The notes under the pieces are model-generated. The model was not told the DNA's origin and did not search any database. It saw nothing but the letters and a program-made list of their open reading frames with translations. Shown here in pieces: positions 44,945-55,218 of a stretch of DNA of 64,000 nt (its first letter is position 1; each line of letters starts with the position of its first letter). This stretch comes from Synaphobranchus kaupii (Eukaryota > Chordata > Actinopteri > Anguilliformes > Synaphobranchidae): NCBI GenBank assembly GCA_029718625.1, contig CM056396.1, positions 27,636,974-27,700,973 of the forward strand. Reading direction: 5' to 3'. Both the position numbers and the translations under genes were made by a program.

Positions 44945-45639
44945 CTGTGTGAGCAGGAGAGAGAGAGAGAGAGAGACAGAAAGGAACAAGTGGGCTCTTC
45001 CTCTGGAGTGAGATGGTGGTCTTTGGGAGGGGGGGCGTCCGCGTCGGTCAGAGCGCGGCACTGGGCATCGACGAGCGGTTGCCAGGAGCAGAATTAGGAC
45101 GCATGAAGAGCAGGCAACTATGGCGCTTCCCCTGGACCCTGTGCCATGAAGTCATTGCATCTGTGAGGAAACACGCAGCAACCGCAAACCATGTATTTAC
45201 CGAAAAAAGGCTGCAACATCCTCAAATGCAAAGCATGATGGGAAAGGGAATGAGTCATCAGTCTCTCGTGGGCTACCCAAAGCGGTACTGTGCCCCGAAA
45301 CACTTCCTCAATCGTTCACCTTGGGACAGGATCTTAAGTCCTTAAATGACTCAAAAACTTAGGGAAAGTAAGGATGATAATCCCAAAGCAATCATCACAA
45401 CTATGTTGCTGAAACAGACCTGACCTGTAGCTAATTTACATGATGAGCGTAGACTAAATATCATTTTTTTTACAAGATATGATATCTAGGGAAAATGGTA
45501 ATGACCAAGAGAACCTATAGAGTCAACTGACAAAAACAACAAAAAATTATGCAATGCAAGATTGCACAAATATGGATAGAAATGAGCAATAAAGAGGACT
45601 GCAGGGCGGTTCATCTGGTTAAGACATTGTTCTCGTGCA
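44945..45639. other. Intron or flank upstream of the semaphorin start exon
   Basis: The GA tract at 44957-44976 is the polypyrimidine tract of the acceptor on the minus strand. The rest shows no recognised feature; any 5' UTR exon must lie beyond. Confidence 0.4.
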
Positions 45640-46312
45640 GGGCTAGGCAACCCTGATCCCGGAGTGCCGGTGCCATTTCTGCTTTTTGTTCCATCTGAGC
45701 TTGATCACAGGACTTTAGCTGTGTCCGAATATGACCCCTGTCCCCTGTTCCCTGTCCACTGTCCCCTGTCTACTATGTGCCCTGTCCCCTCACTTTGCAA
45801 GCAGTGTGCGAAAGAAATCCTGCAAAACTCTTTCCAAACTAGTGAGGAAGTAGAACATAATTTTTTTAAAAATTTTATTTAGAATATCAATCAATTAACA
45901 TATGAAAGTGTAGATTATGAATAAAGATAGAATTAACAAAAATTAAAAAAAGAGTAGTTTGTAATATGAACCTATCTTGTACCATGGATATGCATATACG
46001 CTCTATGTCTTTTACATTTTTACTTACTGTAAATTGTCGGATGAGTGCACCGTTCTGCAGATGAGTCTGCTCCTGAATTCCCTCAACAAAGCCCTGGAAA
46101 TAAGGGGTTCATCCTGGTTGACCACTCAAAAGCTTTTTGACAAAGTGGACTCAAATATGCACCCTCAAAAGGGTGTAGAGGTCGTATTCGGACACAGCCT
46201 TTGATGGATGATTCGAAATAAATCCCATTTCTGTAGTTATGTTTGGATGGAGTAAAAACCAGGACCATCTGTGGCACTCCAGGACCCGGATTGCCTAACC
46301 CCTGTTCTGGTG
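45640..46312. mobile_element. Nested pair of inverted-repeat elements
   Basis: The outer ends GGCTAGGCAACCCTGATCCC and GGACCCGGATTGCCTAACCC are inverted, with GGAGTGCCGGTGCC and GGCACTCC continuing inward. Inside, 45719-46199 has its own inverted ends GCTGTGTCCGAATATGACC and GGTCGTATTCGGACACAGC. CTTTA and CTTTG flank the inner unit. Both lack coding frames. The inner one belongs to the hAT-like 'GTGTCCGAAT' repeats scattered through this window; the superfamily is inferred. Confidence 0.68.
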
Positions 46313-46867
46313 CATGGACGGGCCCCACGGCCCCGCAGGGTGATGTAAAACAGGCTCTAGTGTAGCCTAGAGACAGGAGGGCTTCGGTCAGCAGAGATTA
46401 CAGCATCTCATCGCTGCGGCAACCACAAGTTTGCCTGTTGAGGAGCACATGGACGGTCTTCCTCCGACTCCTGTCTGTGTGAGCTTGACTTGCAGAGTGA
46501 CAAGAAGTGGCAGTGACTATCACAAGGAGCTGGGGAGGGGGAAGGGAGGAACTGTTTACATTTTTAAAAAGAGCAATCACAGCCAATGATTTTTTAAAAG
46601 GTGCAAAAGGTATAACAACTTTGGTTATGCTTTCAAGTTACCACACAAGCCCTTTAGCCACCGAGTTAGCCTGGCTGCTACTGTGGTTGGTAGCGCCCCA
46701 ACCCACCCAAAGATACTGACTAATACACCATCAAAGTCACTGTTGTTAATTATGATCATAATAAGATTACTCAAGTGTGCTAGCCTGGAGAATTAGCTCA
46801 GGTATATACACCTGTGTGCCACCTTTACCTGCGCTATGAGCAATGATGATCAGGGGACTCATCCCAA

Positions 46868-47101
46868 ATATGGACTGGAAGGGCCGTCTACACTCTCACA
46901 CAGCTCATCTTTAATCTACAACATTATATGGACCAGAAGGGCCGTCTACACTCTCACACAGCTCATCTTTAATCTACAACATTATATGGACCGGAAGGGC
47001 CGTCTACACTCTCACACAGCTCATCTTTAATCTACAACATTATATGGACCAGAAGGGCCGTCTACACTCTCACACAGCTCATCTTTAATCTACAACATTA
47101 T
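46868..47101. repeat. 58-bp tandem repeat, 4 copies
   Basis: The unit contains GAAGGGCCGTCTACACTCTC then ACACAGCTCATCTTTAATCTAC and AACATTATATGGACC. Copies are nearly identical, so the array is young or homogenised. Confidence 0.95.
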
Positions 47102-48354
47102 TTTGAACCCTTTAGAAACAAGCTGATTATAAATTTTCAGCTCATATAAAAGATGGGTCCTTTTGATAAACCAACAATGTGTACACAGTTGCACATGTAA
47201 ACAAGGTTACTGAAATATACTGCTACACAACTTAGGGCCAAAAAAATGGCCCAATGACAAACATAATGAACACATTAAAATAATTTTTAATAAAACACAT
47301 TATGGCCTAACAGGCTTATGCTTGAGAGCAAGGATTCTTAGACCTATTCCTGTAAATGCACTGTGTATGCTAGTTTCCCTTTAAGCCATAATTGTACCGT
47401 CTGACTAGTAACGAGCCGTTAATTGTTCTTAATTACACACTTTTAACGTCTATGAAAGGGAAGGAAAAAATCTGGAAGAATTTAAACGCATGCTTTCAAC
47501 AACCTTAATTGTTCAAGAGATTGGCTGGAACAAAAACCATCTTACACAGAGCAGCCCCAGGACCCCGGGATTAGAGGATTACGAAATCAAAGGCCAGGTT
47601 TCAACCCTCCCATTTCTTGCAAAACAAATTCTCACTTCACCAAACTCAAAATAAGTAACGTCTGACTCGAGTGTCTGGCACAGTATCAATAGGAAGGGAT
47701 CTTTGTATCCGCCGGTCTCCATCTGAGTCAAACGCAAAACTCCGCCCTCCTGAGCTGTCACTCAGCCAACGACTTACCTTAGTTCTAGTTTTCTGACAGC
47801 TCTATGAACTACACTGGCTTACTCCTGTACTTGAGCGCAATAAAGTCTTTGGAATACACCTGCTTCTGTAGCTATTATACAAATGTCAGATCAAGATATG
47901 ATTGAGCTCATGATATAATTAAGAGTATAAAGTTGCCACAAAATCCTGAAATGGATTGGCCCGTGTTGTGCACCCCAGGCCTAAATTCACTCAATACTTT
48001 CATACACCAATATGGGGACGAGGCAGATTTGCTCTTGAAGTTCCCTGGGGTGGCCACTAGGGGGCCAAGAAAAAAAAAACTTTTCTATTTTTTACCACCT
48101 CTCATATAAGGGTCAATTTGCTTTCCTTATGTCCTTTCAAGAGTATCTTGATGATATAATATTTAACTATGTAGCCAACTAGTTCCACCAGGACAGGTCT
48201 CATCTTATCCCATAGTGCAGTATATCAAAATAAATTTCATAGATTGATTGACGCAAACACAAAAGCGGTAGCAAGCGAAATCATCATAGGGTCCCGAGTC
48301 CCGACTGAGCAAATGAAACATTCAGAACCTGCTATGATGGGGAAAAAACCAAAA
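47102..48354. other. Intergenic or 5' intron DNA, no gene seen
   Basis: AT-rich sequence without recognised exons or mobile elements. Confidence 0.4.
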
Positions 48355-49285
48355 GCACAGTTTCCCCAAACGCTCTGGGGAGGCGTTCCCAAAGCATGTC
48401 GTAGCAAAAAGTATGTCGTGAAACGTGTCGTGAAGATATACTTGCCGTTCACGACGCTTTCCCGAAAGTGCTCGTAACTCAAAGAGATAGTGAAATGTGT
48501 CGCGAGTTCAAGACAACATTGGACTAGTCGTGAAATCTCAAGTGTGTCTTGAGATGCGGTACTACGTGCAAGTCCCACCTCTGCAGACAGAGGGCGCTAA
48601 TCTACGCGATAGATACAACAACAACAATTTAGTCTAGAGCAGGTGTAATCAATTAATCCCATCATAGGGTTTATAAGGATTTATTGTGACCTGCATTGAC
48701 ATGTACACTGTACATTCACAATAAATGGATCCTATCAGTTTGCCAAAAGCATTATAAAAGATAATATTAGATTATTTTTTGTTCGTGGCTTATGTAACGA
48801 ATGAGGTTCAGGCGGGGCTCGAACCACTGAACTTCAGGGGAGAGGCCACGGCGCTAACCACCACGCCAAAGGTGAATTCACTGTCAGCGGAGGAGTTAGG
48901 TTGCCTGACGAGTCTATTATTTGCTTATTATATTTATTATTATTACTCTTCTTTTTGTCTCTGTCTTTTTTGTCAGTTAGGTTTGGTCAGATTTAAAACA
49001 AAAAGCAAAGAAACAAATATTCAAAGATGATCATAACTCTACAATTTGCTTTTTGGAAAGTGGCTGATAGCGTTGTGTGATGCTTTCTGTGGTGTGAATC
49101 GGCTTTTCTACATCGACCTGTCGGGTCTGCGTTACTCAAAGTTTGTTGTGAAAGTGTGTCTTGAAATATTCAGTCCACGATATACTTTGGGAAAGAGTCG
49201 TGAATTTCAAGACATGTCTTCAAAAAGATGGTGAAGTGTGTCGTCAGTTCTGAAGACACATTGGAATCGGGAAAGCCACCCCTGA
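48355..49285. mobile_element. Possible diverged inverted-repeat element (Harbinger-like?)
   Basis: Segments at about 48370-48560 and 49100-49270 are rich in GTCGTGAA, GTGTGTCTTGA and CAAGACA motifs in partly inverted order. They frame a SINE head at 48789-48868. The ends are not clear and no transposase is seen. The family suggestion is only a guess from similar fish repeats. Confidence 0.3.
48789..48868 (-). repeat. SINE head with intact Pol III boxes
   Basis: On the minus strand TGGTTAGCGCCGTGG (A box) and GGTTCGAGCCC (B box) are spaced as in a tRNA. The acceptor-stem ends do not pair as in a functional tRNA, so this is a tRNA-derived SINE rather than a tRNA gene. Confidence 0.7.
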
Positions 49286-49438
49286 CTGTGATGAAAGGCT
49301 GGCGGGTGACTCAAACGGGGCAGACGATGAGCAGACGATGAGCAGACGTGGGCACAGTCACGCGTGGAGACGAGTCAGCCAGTGTGACACAAGGACACTT
49401 TCAGGCCCGATCCGCATTTCCTGGTCCTCTACAGCTGG

Positions 49439-49440
<2 letters not shown>

Positions 49441-49514
<74 letters not shown>
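49441..49514. repeat. (CA)n microsatellite, about 37 units
   Basis: Pure CA tract, followed by CAGCCTG-containing CA-rich repeats to about 49560. Confidence 0.98.
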
Positions 49515-49516
<2 letters not shown>

Positions 49517-49906
49517 CACAGCCTGCATGCGCACACAGCCTGCACACACACAGCCTACACATGACCGAGTCTGTACCATACAGCATGTCATGGGATTTCT
49601 TTGGTCACAAAACTGGATGGTGATACACACTATATGAGCGTGCTTGCACACACACACTTTCAAACACAAACCTGACATGCACATGCATGTATACACACAC
49701 ACACACACACAAGTATGATTTAACACAGTTAACTGGTTCCTTTCCCATCTCTGTGTTTGTAATGTAAAGGCCTGTCCCGACACTACCATGTGAACGGTGA
49801 TGTCGCTCTGCACAAAAAAAAACAAAGCTTGACAACAGGTAACGGGCCCTCAATACCCTCCCCCACCCAGTAAACCATAACCATTCAGTTTCTAATTAGC
49901 GTGTAA

Positions 49907-49996
49907 CCCCCCCCCCCCCCCCCCCCCCCCCCCAAAAACAAAAAAATTCTAACAGGCCCCCACTACACACGGATAGAGACAGGGCTTCAACTCGAC

Positions 49997-50031
<35 letters not shown>
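49907..50031. repeat. Poly-C run and (CT)n microsatellite
   Basis: About 27 C at 49907-49933, then (CT)n at about 49999-50031. Both are length-unstable. Confidence 0.9.
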
Positions 50032-50034
<3 letters not shown>

Positions 50035-51022
50035 TTTCGACAACTCGTCTCCAGGGAGAGCCTCTTTGAAAGACGGCAGAATCCGGCTGTGACGGAACTC
50101 AGCCGTCTGCTCAAATGGGATGCCGGCGTCGAGGTCGGCCCTTTCTCTCGACCCCTCTCTGACAGCCCTGTCCAAGGCTAACATAATGGGCTTAACCGTT
50201 GATGCCATTTACCCACTAGGACACAGGGTCAACTTCTTTAAAAATATCCCTCTTCATTTTACTTTACATACCTTCTTAGTCCGGCATTTGCCACAGTCTC
50301 CTGACTGGCCCCTTGTCACATCTTTTTTTTGCCCCACTCCAAATATTTCCCAGTTCAATTCGAGTGCCTCAGCCTGTCAATCACGGATCAGGAAGCGTGG
50401 TATTCCGGAGTGGGTATTCCGGAGCGAGCGTTGTGTTTGTCCCCTGAGTTGAGGTTCTCCGCCTCTCAGAGCCGGGCCACGGAAGTCCGCACTCGTTCAG
50501 TCTCTCACACACACACACACACGCTCGCGTACCACAGCATTCCTTTTTCAGCCTATTCCAAAACAGAAACCATCTGGCCGATTTTATCATCTGAAGGTCA
50601 GGACGCTTTTGCACTATCAGGAGGCATCAGAGCCAAAACCTGTTCACCAGGATGTCAGACCACGGCACGGCACCTCTGCCCGTACGCCACCCGCCACCTG
50701 CTCACTCACTCCGCCCGCCCGCCACGTCAACCGCCAAATCAACGCGTCAGGTCATCACTCGCGTGAGCGGGAGATGGAACCCTTACGTTCTCGAAACCCC
50801 CCCTCCCCCGCCTCCCTCTCCTCCTCTCATTCCCTCACCCTGATTGCCCCTTAAGCTCTACTGCTCAAGGAGAGACGGAGAATTGTTTGAGGAGCCCGAC
50901 AGACAACTCCCATCTGCCTCTACTGCATGCATATGTGTGTGTGTGTGTCTTTGGTAGTGCTTCAGTTAATCTGTGCTGTATTTTTCTACCAAAGTCACAA
51001 AACGTGTTACTATTCTGCACCA
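50032..51022. other. Upstream DNA, no gene seen
   Basis: Moderately GC-rich in places (about 50640-50830), with no coherent coding frame. Short CA and GT tracts near 50510 and 50935. Confidence 0.4.
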
Positions 51023-51195
51023 TTAAGGCAGCGTCTAATCGCAACTATGCAATTAGAATGTTCTTGACTGAACATTCTCATGCTGATGTAACAATCACTA
51101 CTGGTAACTGAAAGCGATGGAGTTCTAGAACGCTCACTGACTGACTCAAAATTCTGAAAAACAAAAACATTCCAGAAAAGCTACTCTTCAAAGGG
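51023..51195. mobile_element. TTAA-type MITE copy
   Basis: The right end CTCTTCAAAGGG is followed by an exact TTAA (51196-51199). Shares AGAATGTTCTTGACTGAACATTC, CAATCACTACTGGTAACTGA and GAGTTCTAGAAC with the copy at 29090. The left end is truncated or diverged. Confidence 0.6.
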
Positions 51196-51959
51196 TTAAT
51201 GCGAGTATCTGACATCCCTGTTGCCAACGTGCAACCGCCACGGAACAATGAAAAGAATATTCAAAACAGTGACGAGCCCCTGTGTTTGCATACCAGTGGC
51301 ATAGCGTGTGATCATGTCGCGAGTCTACCGGCCCACAATGCTCGGCCGCTGCCACTGTGAAAATGAACACGCGCACACACACACTTAAAAAGGAAAAAGG
51401 AGACCAGAGGCGCTACTGAGATCCCACTTCTAACACCACTGACTCTGTGGGACAGTTCCAACTTGCTGCTGGTGTTGCTGCAGACTGCCCAGGCCACTGC
51501 TCATTTTAACATGGTTACGGTTCAGCGCTAATTGCACTCTTTACCCACCTTCAGAACAGCACTAGCCATTATTATTAGCACAGGCCTTCTTCAGCCAGCA
51601 AGGAATTAAGAACCTCCATCTGAGGGTTCACGTCACAAACCAGCTGGTGCCTCGTTATATGAACAGCTCCATTACTCCACACCACCCCCCCCTCCAATTT
51701 CTCCCCCCTCTGGGACTGTTACACAAAAATCACATTTTTTACACCATTAATAATGCAGGAGGAACATGATTCTGGGAAATGCCACACCTGGGAGTGTGAG
51801 GTCAGGTGAGCTCGTTCCGTCTTCCTCAAAATAACACGCGATGATGCTCAAACAAACCGCCCTATATGCCTGCCTCGGAACATTCTACAGCTCATTTGTT
51901 GTTTGTTATTGAAACTCGACTGCTTTAAATTTATTTATTTTTTGTCCAACAATTATTTT

Positions 51960-52226
51960 ATAACTGCCCCTGTGCAACCAACAAGATTATACTATGCACC
52001 ATTTTAACTGCCCCTGTGCAACCAACAAGATTAAACTATGCACCATTTTAACTGCTCCTGTGCAACCAACAAGATTAAACTATGCACCATTTTAACTGCC
52101 CCTGTGCAACCAACAAGATTAAACTATGCACCATTTTAACTGCTCCTGTGCAACCAACAAGATTAAACTATGCACCATTTTAACTGCCCCTGTGCAACCA
52201 ACAAGATTAAACTATGTACCATTTTA
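51960..52226. repeat. 45-bp tandem repeat, 6 copies
   Basis: The unit TAACTGCCCCTGTGCAACCA plus ACAAGATTAAACTATGCACCATTTT recurs six times, alternating CCCC and CTCC variants. Confidence 0.95.
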
Positions 52227-53102
52227 TACACGAAATCCAAAAAGGGCACAAACATGAACTATTAACTTTATTCTATAACTTTATTCAACAAGATATAGGC
52301 TGCACACACACACACATATATATACATACAAGGATAAAACATAATGGGCATAACGTTGCAGTAAGAAACTAATCAGAAAAAATGTAAGAGTGGCCTTTTT
52401 GCAAACTAAAATATAAGAATCAGACCTGATTGCATCACAATGACTTAGTTTTAATAACACAAATGATGCAAATGACTCCTCCCGAAGCCCTGAACATTTT
52501 TTCATGATTTTTGTTTTCTCTCTGCCACTGTTTTCCACACCTGTATCTCCATCACGCACTCCAATAATTTCCCAGTTTTCCCGCCCAAATTTGGTTCCGG
52601 GGGGTTTTTCTGGTTGATAAAATTCTCTGTGGAAAACATTGTACACCTGGCACGTGGTGAAAATTCACTTGCGACTCACGACAACACACGTGTGTTGATT
52701 GATTGATTGACTGCTGAATACACTGCAATGGACAGCTCTATACAACTCCCTGTGGAAAACATAAGCCTGCACTGACATGGACATACAGTAGTTGAGCTAA
52801 CTGACAAATGTTATTTCAACCCAACAGACGCCAATATGCAGCGCAACCAAAACATTTATCTGTCTCTCTCACACCGGGCCACGCCCTGCGTGCCCTCAAA
52901 CGGGGAGCTGGCAGTTTGTACCGTTCTCTTAAACAATTTGCCCGTTTCCAGCACAAAATGGGGTTGAAAAACAGTGGGTCTTTATCCGCTCAGTACACGG
53001 GGAACGCAGCGCTCTAAGCTAGTGCTTAGGTCGACGAGCTACCACGACAGTCTAAGAAACAACAGCAGACACAATAACCACAAACTCACAAACTGCCAGA
53101 GA
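52227..53102. other. Upstream DNA, no gene seen
   Basis: Short CACACATATATATACATAC tract near 52301; otherwise nothing recognised. Confidence 0.4.
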
Positions 53103-53378
53103 TCACTGCTTTACAGCAGAGCGCCACAGTGGTTAGGAAGCTTGGCTTTGTATCTTAAGAGGTTGCGGGTTCTATTCTTTACAGACAACTCAACAATGCA
53201 CAATTCCCATTCTGGGGGCACAGCAGTTGTACCATTGAGGAAGACATTGAGCCCAAATTGCCTCAGAAATTATCCAGCTGTATAAATTGACTGTATGCAT
53301 TTTTTTTAAAAACAACATAAGATGTGCAAGTCGCTCTGGATAAGAGTGTCAAATTAACAGCCTGCAGGTAACATAATG
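53103..53378 (+). repeat. tRNA-derived SINE
   Basis: A-box-like ACAGTGGTTAGGAAG, B-box-like GGTTCTATTC, central ACCATTGAGGAAGACATTGA, tail AAGTCGCTCTGGATAAGAG. Same family as 43955-44158. Confidence 0.78.
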
Positions 53379-53594
53379 TGATGTAGACTGGAGGTCCGAC
53401 AGTGAGCCCCTGCCGAAACGGGCGAGGGTGTGTCCCGTTGCATAAGAAGGAGAGTTTAGTGTAATCTGTCTGACCCACCTTCAGGGCCTCTACAGTGACA
53501 GGCAGAGCAGTGCAGGTGCGACTCGAGAGCCCTGTGTAATCTAATCCCAACTCAGAGTGACGACCGCTCGGCGACACAGTGGATATGACAGCCG

Positions 53595-53888
53595 CTCTAA
53601 AGAGCGCCTCACACTCTGCGGTGAGCGCAAACTGGTCTCTAAAGAGCGCCTCACACTCTGCGGTGAGCGCAAACTGGTCTCTAAAGAGCGCCTCACACTC
53701 TGTGGTGAGCGCAAACTGGTCTCTAAAGAGCGCCTCACACTCTGCGGTGAGCGCAAACTGGTCTCTAAAGAGCGCCTCACACTCTGTGGTGAGCGCAAAC
53801 TGGTCTCTAAAGAGCGCCTCACACTCTGTGGTGAGCGCAAACTGGTCTCTAAAGAGCGCCTCACACTCTGTGGTGAGCGCAAACTGGT
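53595..53888. repeat. 42-bp minisatellite, exactly 7 units
   Basis: 294 bp = 7 x 42 bp. The unit CTCTAAAGAGCGCCTCACAC plus TCTG(C/T)GGTGAGCGCAAACTGGT varies only at one C/T site that I noticed. Each unit can form a hairpin through CTCAC and GTGAG and through CTCT-AAAGAG. Since 42 is divisible by three, several frames on both strands stay open with a 14-residue period (DQFALTTECEALFR on the minus strand), but flanks give no gene. Confidence 0.95.
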
Positions 53889-54309
53889 CCCACAATAAGC
53901 GCCTGTAACAAAAACTGCCCCCACGCTCTCACACGCAACTAAAGGGAGCTTAAAAGCGTTGTTTATTTCAAGGTTTGGGAAAGTGTTTTCTCTGGGAAAA
54001 TATGATTAGCAGGCTACTTTTCCATAATCATATTCATACACATAAAAAACATCTGGCTGAAGATTAAAATTAATAATAATACTTGAGGTTATGGCATTTT
54101 TAAAAATGGTTTTAGGTTATAATTTATGTTTCTTTAGAGAATATTTAGGATATACATTTAGGATTTGTATTTTAGTGTTTAGCATAGATAACTTGCACAA
54201 ATGCTTTAGCGATCCCTCATGGAAATGTAATATACTGCAGTATATTTTAATTATATTGTGAAGATAATTTTGATATATTTACAATATACTGCAGTATATT
54301 CTTTTTCCA

Positions 54310-54447
54310 CAAGGGATCACATTACAAACTTACAGTTGCTCTTATCCAGATTTACAGTTTCTGCATTTCTTACATCGTATCCATTTTATGCAGCTGGAAA
54401 TATACCCAAGCAATTCAGATTAAGCACCTTGCTCAAGGGTACTTTTA
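54310..54447 (-). repeat. SINE fragment
   Basis: On the minus strand: ACCCTTGAGCAAGGTGCTTA, GGGTATATTTCCAGCTGCAT, and tail AATCTGGATAAGAGCAACTG. It matches the central and tail regions of the SINE at 43955. Confidence 0.75.
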
Positions 54448-54448
54448 T

Positions 54449-54928
54449 TATTTAAGCCAAATTGTCAGAAAATAGCTATGCATGCCATGTAGAATAAATG
54501 TCCCATGTTCACATTTTTCTTATTGTGCTATATTGCAAACAACTACATAACAATTATAACTGATTAAATTACACTGAGGTGAATCAATATGCTCCTAATT
54601 AGGTCATTGAACACGTGTTTAAGTTCTTTCATAATTTTGTTTCCTTAAACTTATTAACACAATGCAGGTTTGGCTCATTATCAATTTGCGTTGTCTTTGA
54701 ATTGTTCATTATCAACCAAATGGCTAGTTTTTGTGGCCATGTTTCCACACTTTCACCAATTAGGAGCCTATTGATTCACCTCGGCCTTTTATTTGCTCAG
54801 TTTTGTTACCTCTTTTAATGAAATTGTTTGCAATATAGCACAATAAGCAAAATGTGAACATGGGTCATTTATTCTACATGGCATGTATAACTGTTTTCTG
54901 TCATAATTTGACTTAAGAGGGTAAATAA
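54449..54928. mobile_element. Foldback MITE, about 480 bp
   Basis: Arms of roughly 110-120 bp are inverted copies: CATGCCATGTAGAATAAATG and TTATTGTGCTATATTGCAAAC on the left match complements near 54820-54890. The outermost TATTTA and TAAATA pair as well. Non-coding. Confidence 0.8.
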
Positions 54929-54989
54929 TCCATCAAAACATGAAATGTGCAATTAAGAAAAATTTAACAGCTTGTTTAAATTCTCGGAT

Positions 54990-55218
54990 CGGAATTGTGG
55001 TTGGAACGGAAACCAGCATACACAGGGGGGCCCCAGGACCGAAAACCAGCATACACAGGGGGGCCCCAGGATCAAGTTTGAGAACCATTGCATTATACTA
55101 CACTGCCGCCCGTTTGCGAGGTCTGGTTCTATCAAGGTGCTTATGTTTCTCCTCTACTGTAAGTCCCTCTGGATAAGACTGCTCGCTAAATTAAAGCAAT
55201 GTAATGTAATGTAATGTA
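54990..55218 (+). repeat. SINE tail with a 33-bp duplication
   Basis: AACCAGCATACACAGGGGGG with CCCCAGGACCG is duplicated at about 55012-55075. A SINE tail follows (TAAGTCCCTCTGGATAAGAC, TAATGTAATGTAATGTAG). Confidence 0.6.

Noticed and set aside
48789..48868. Functional tRNA gene
   Set aside because: A and B boxes are good, but the acceptor stem does not pair and the context is a dispersed repeat; it is a SINE head.
53263..53895. 210-codon minus-strand frame starting in the 42-bp array
   Set aside because: It is produced by a repeat whose period is divisible by three and then runs through a SINE; no family match or splice logic.
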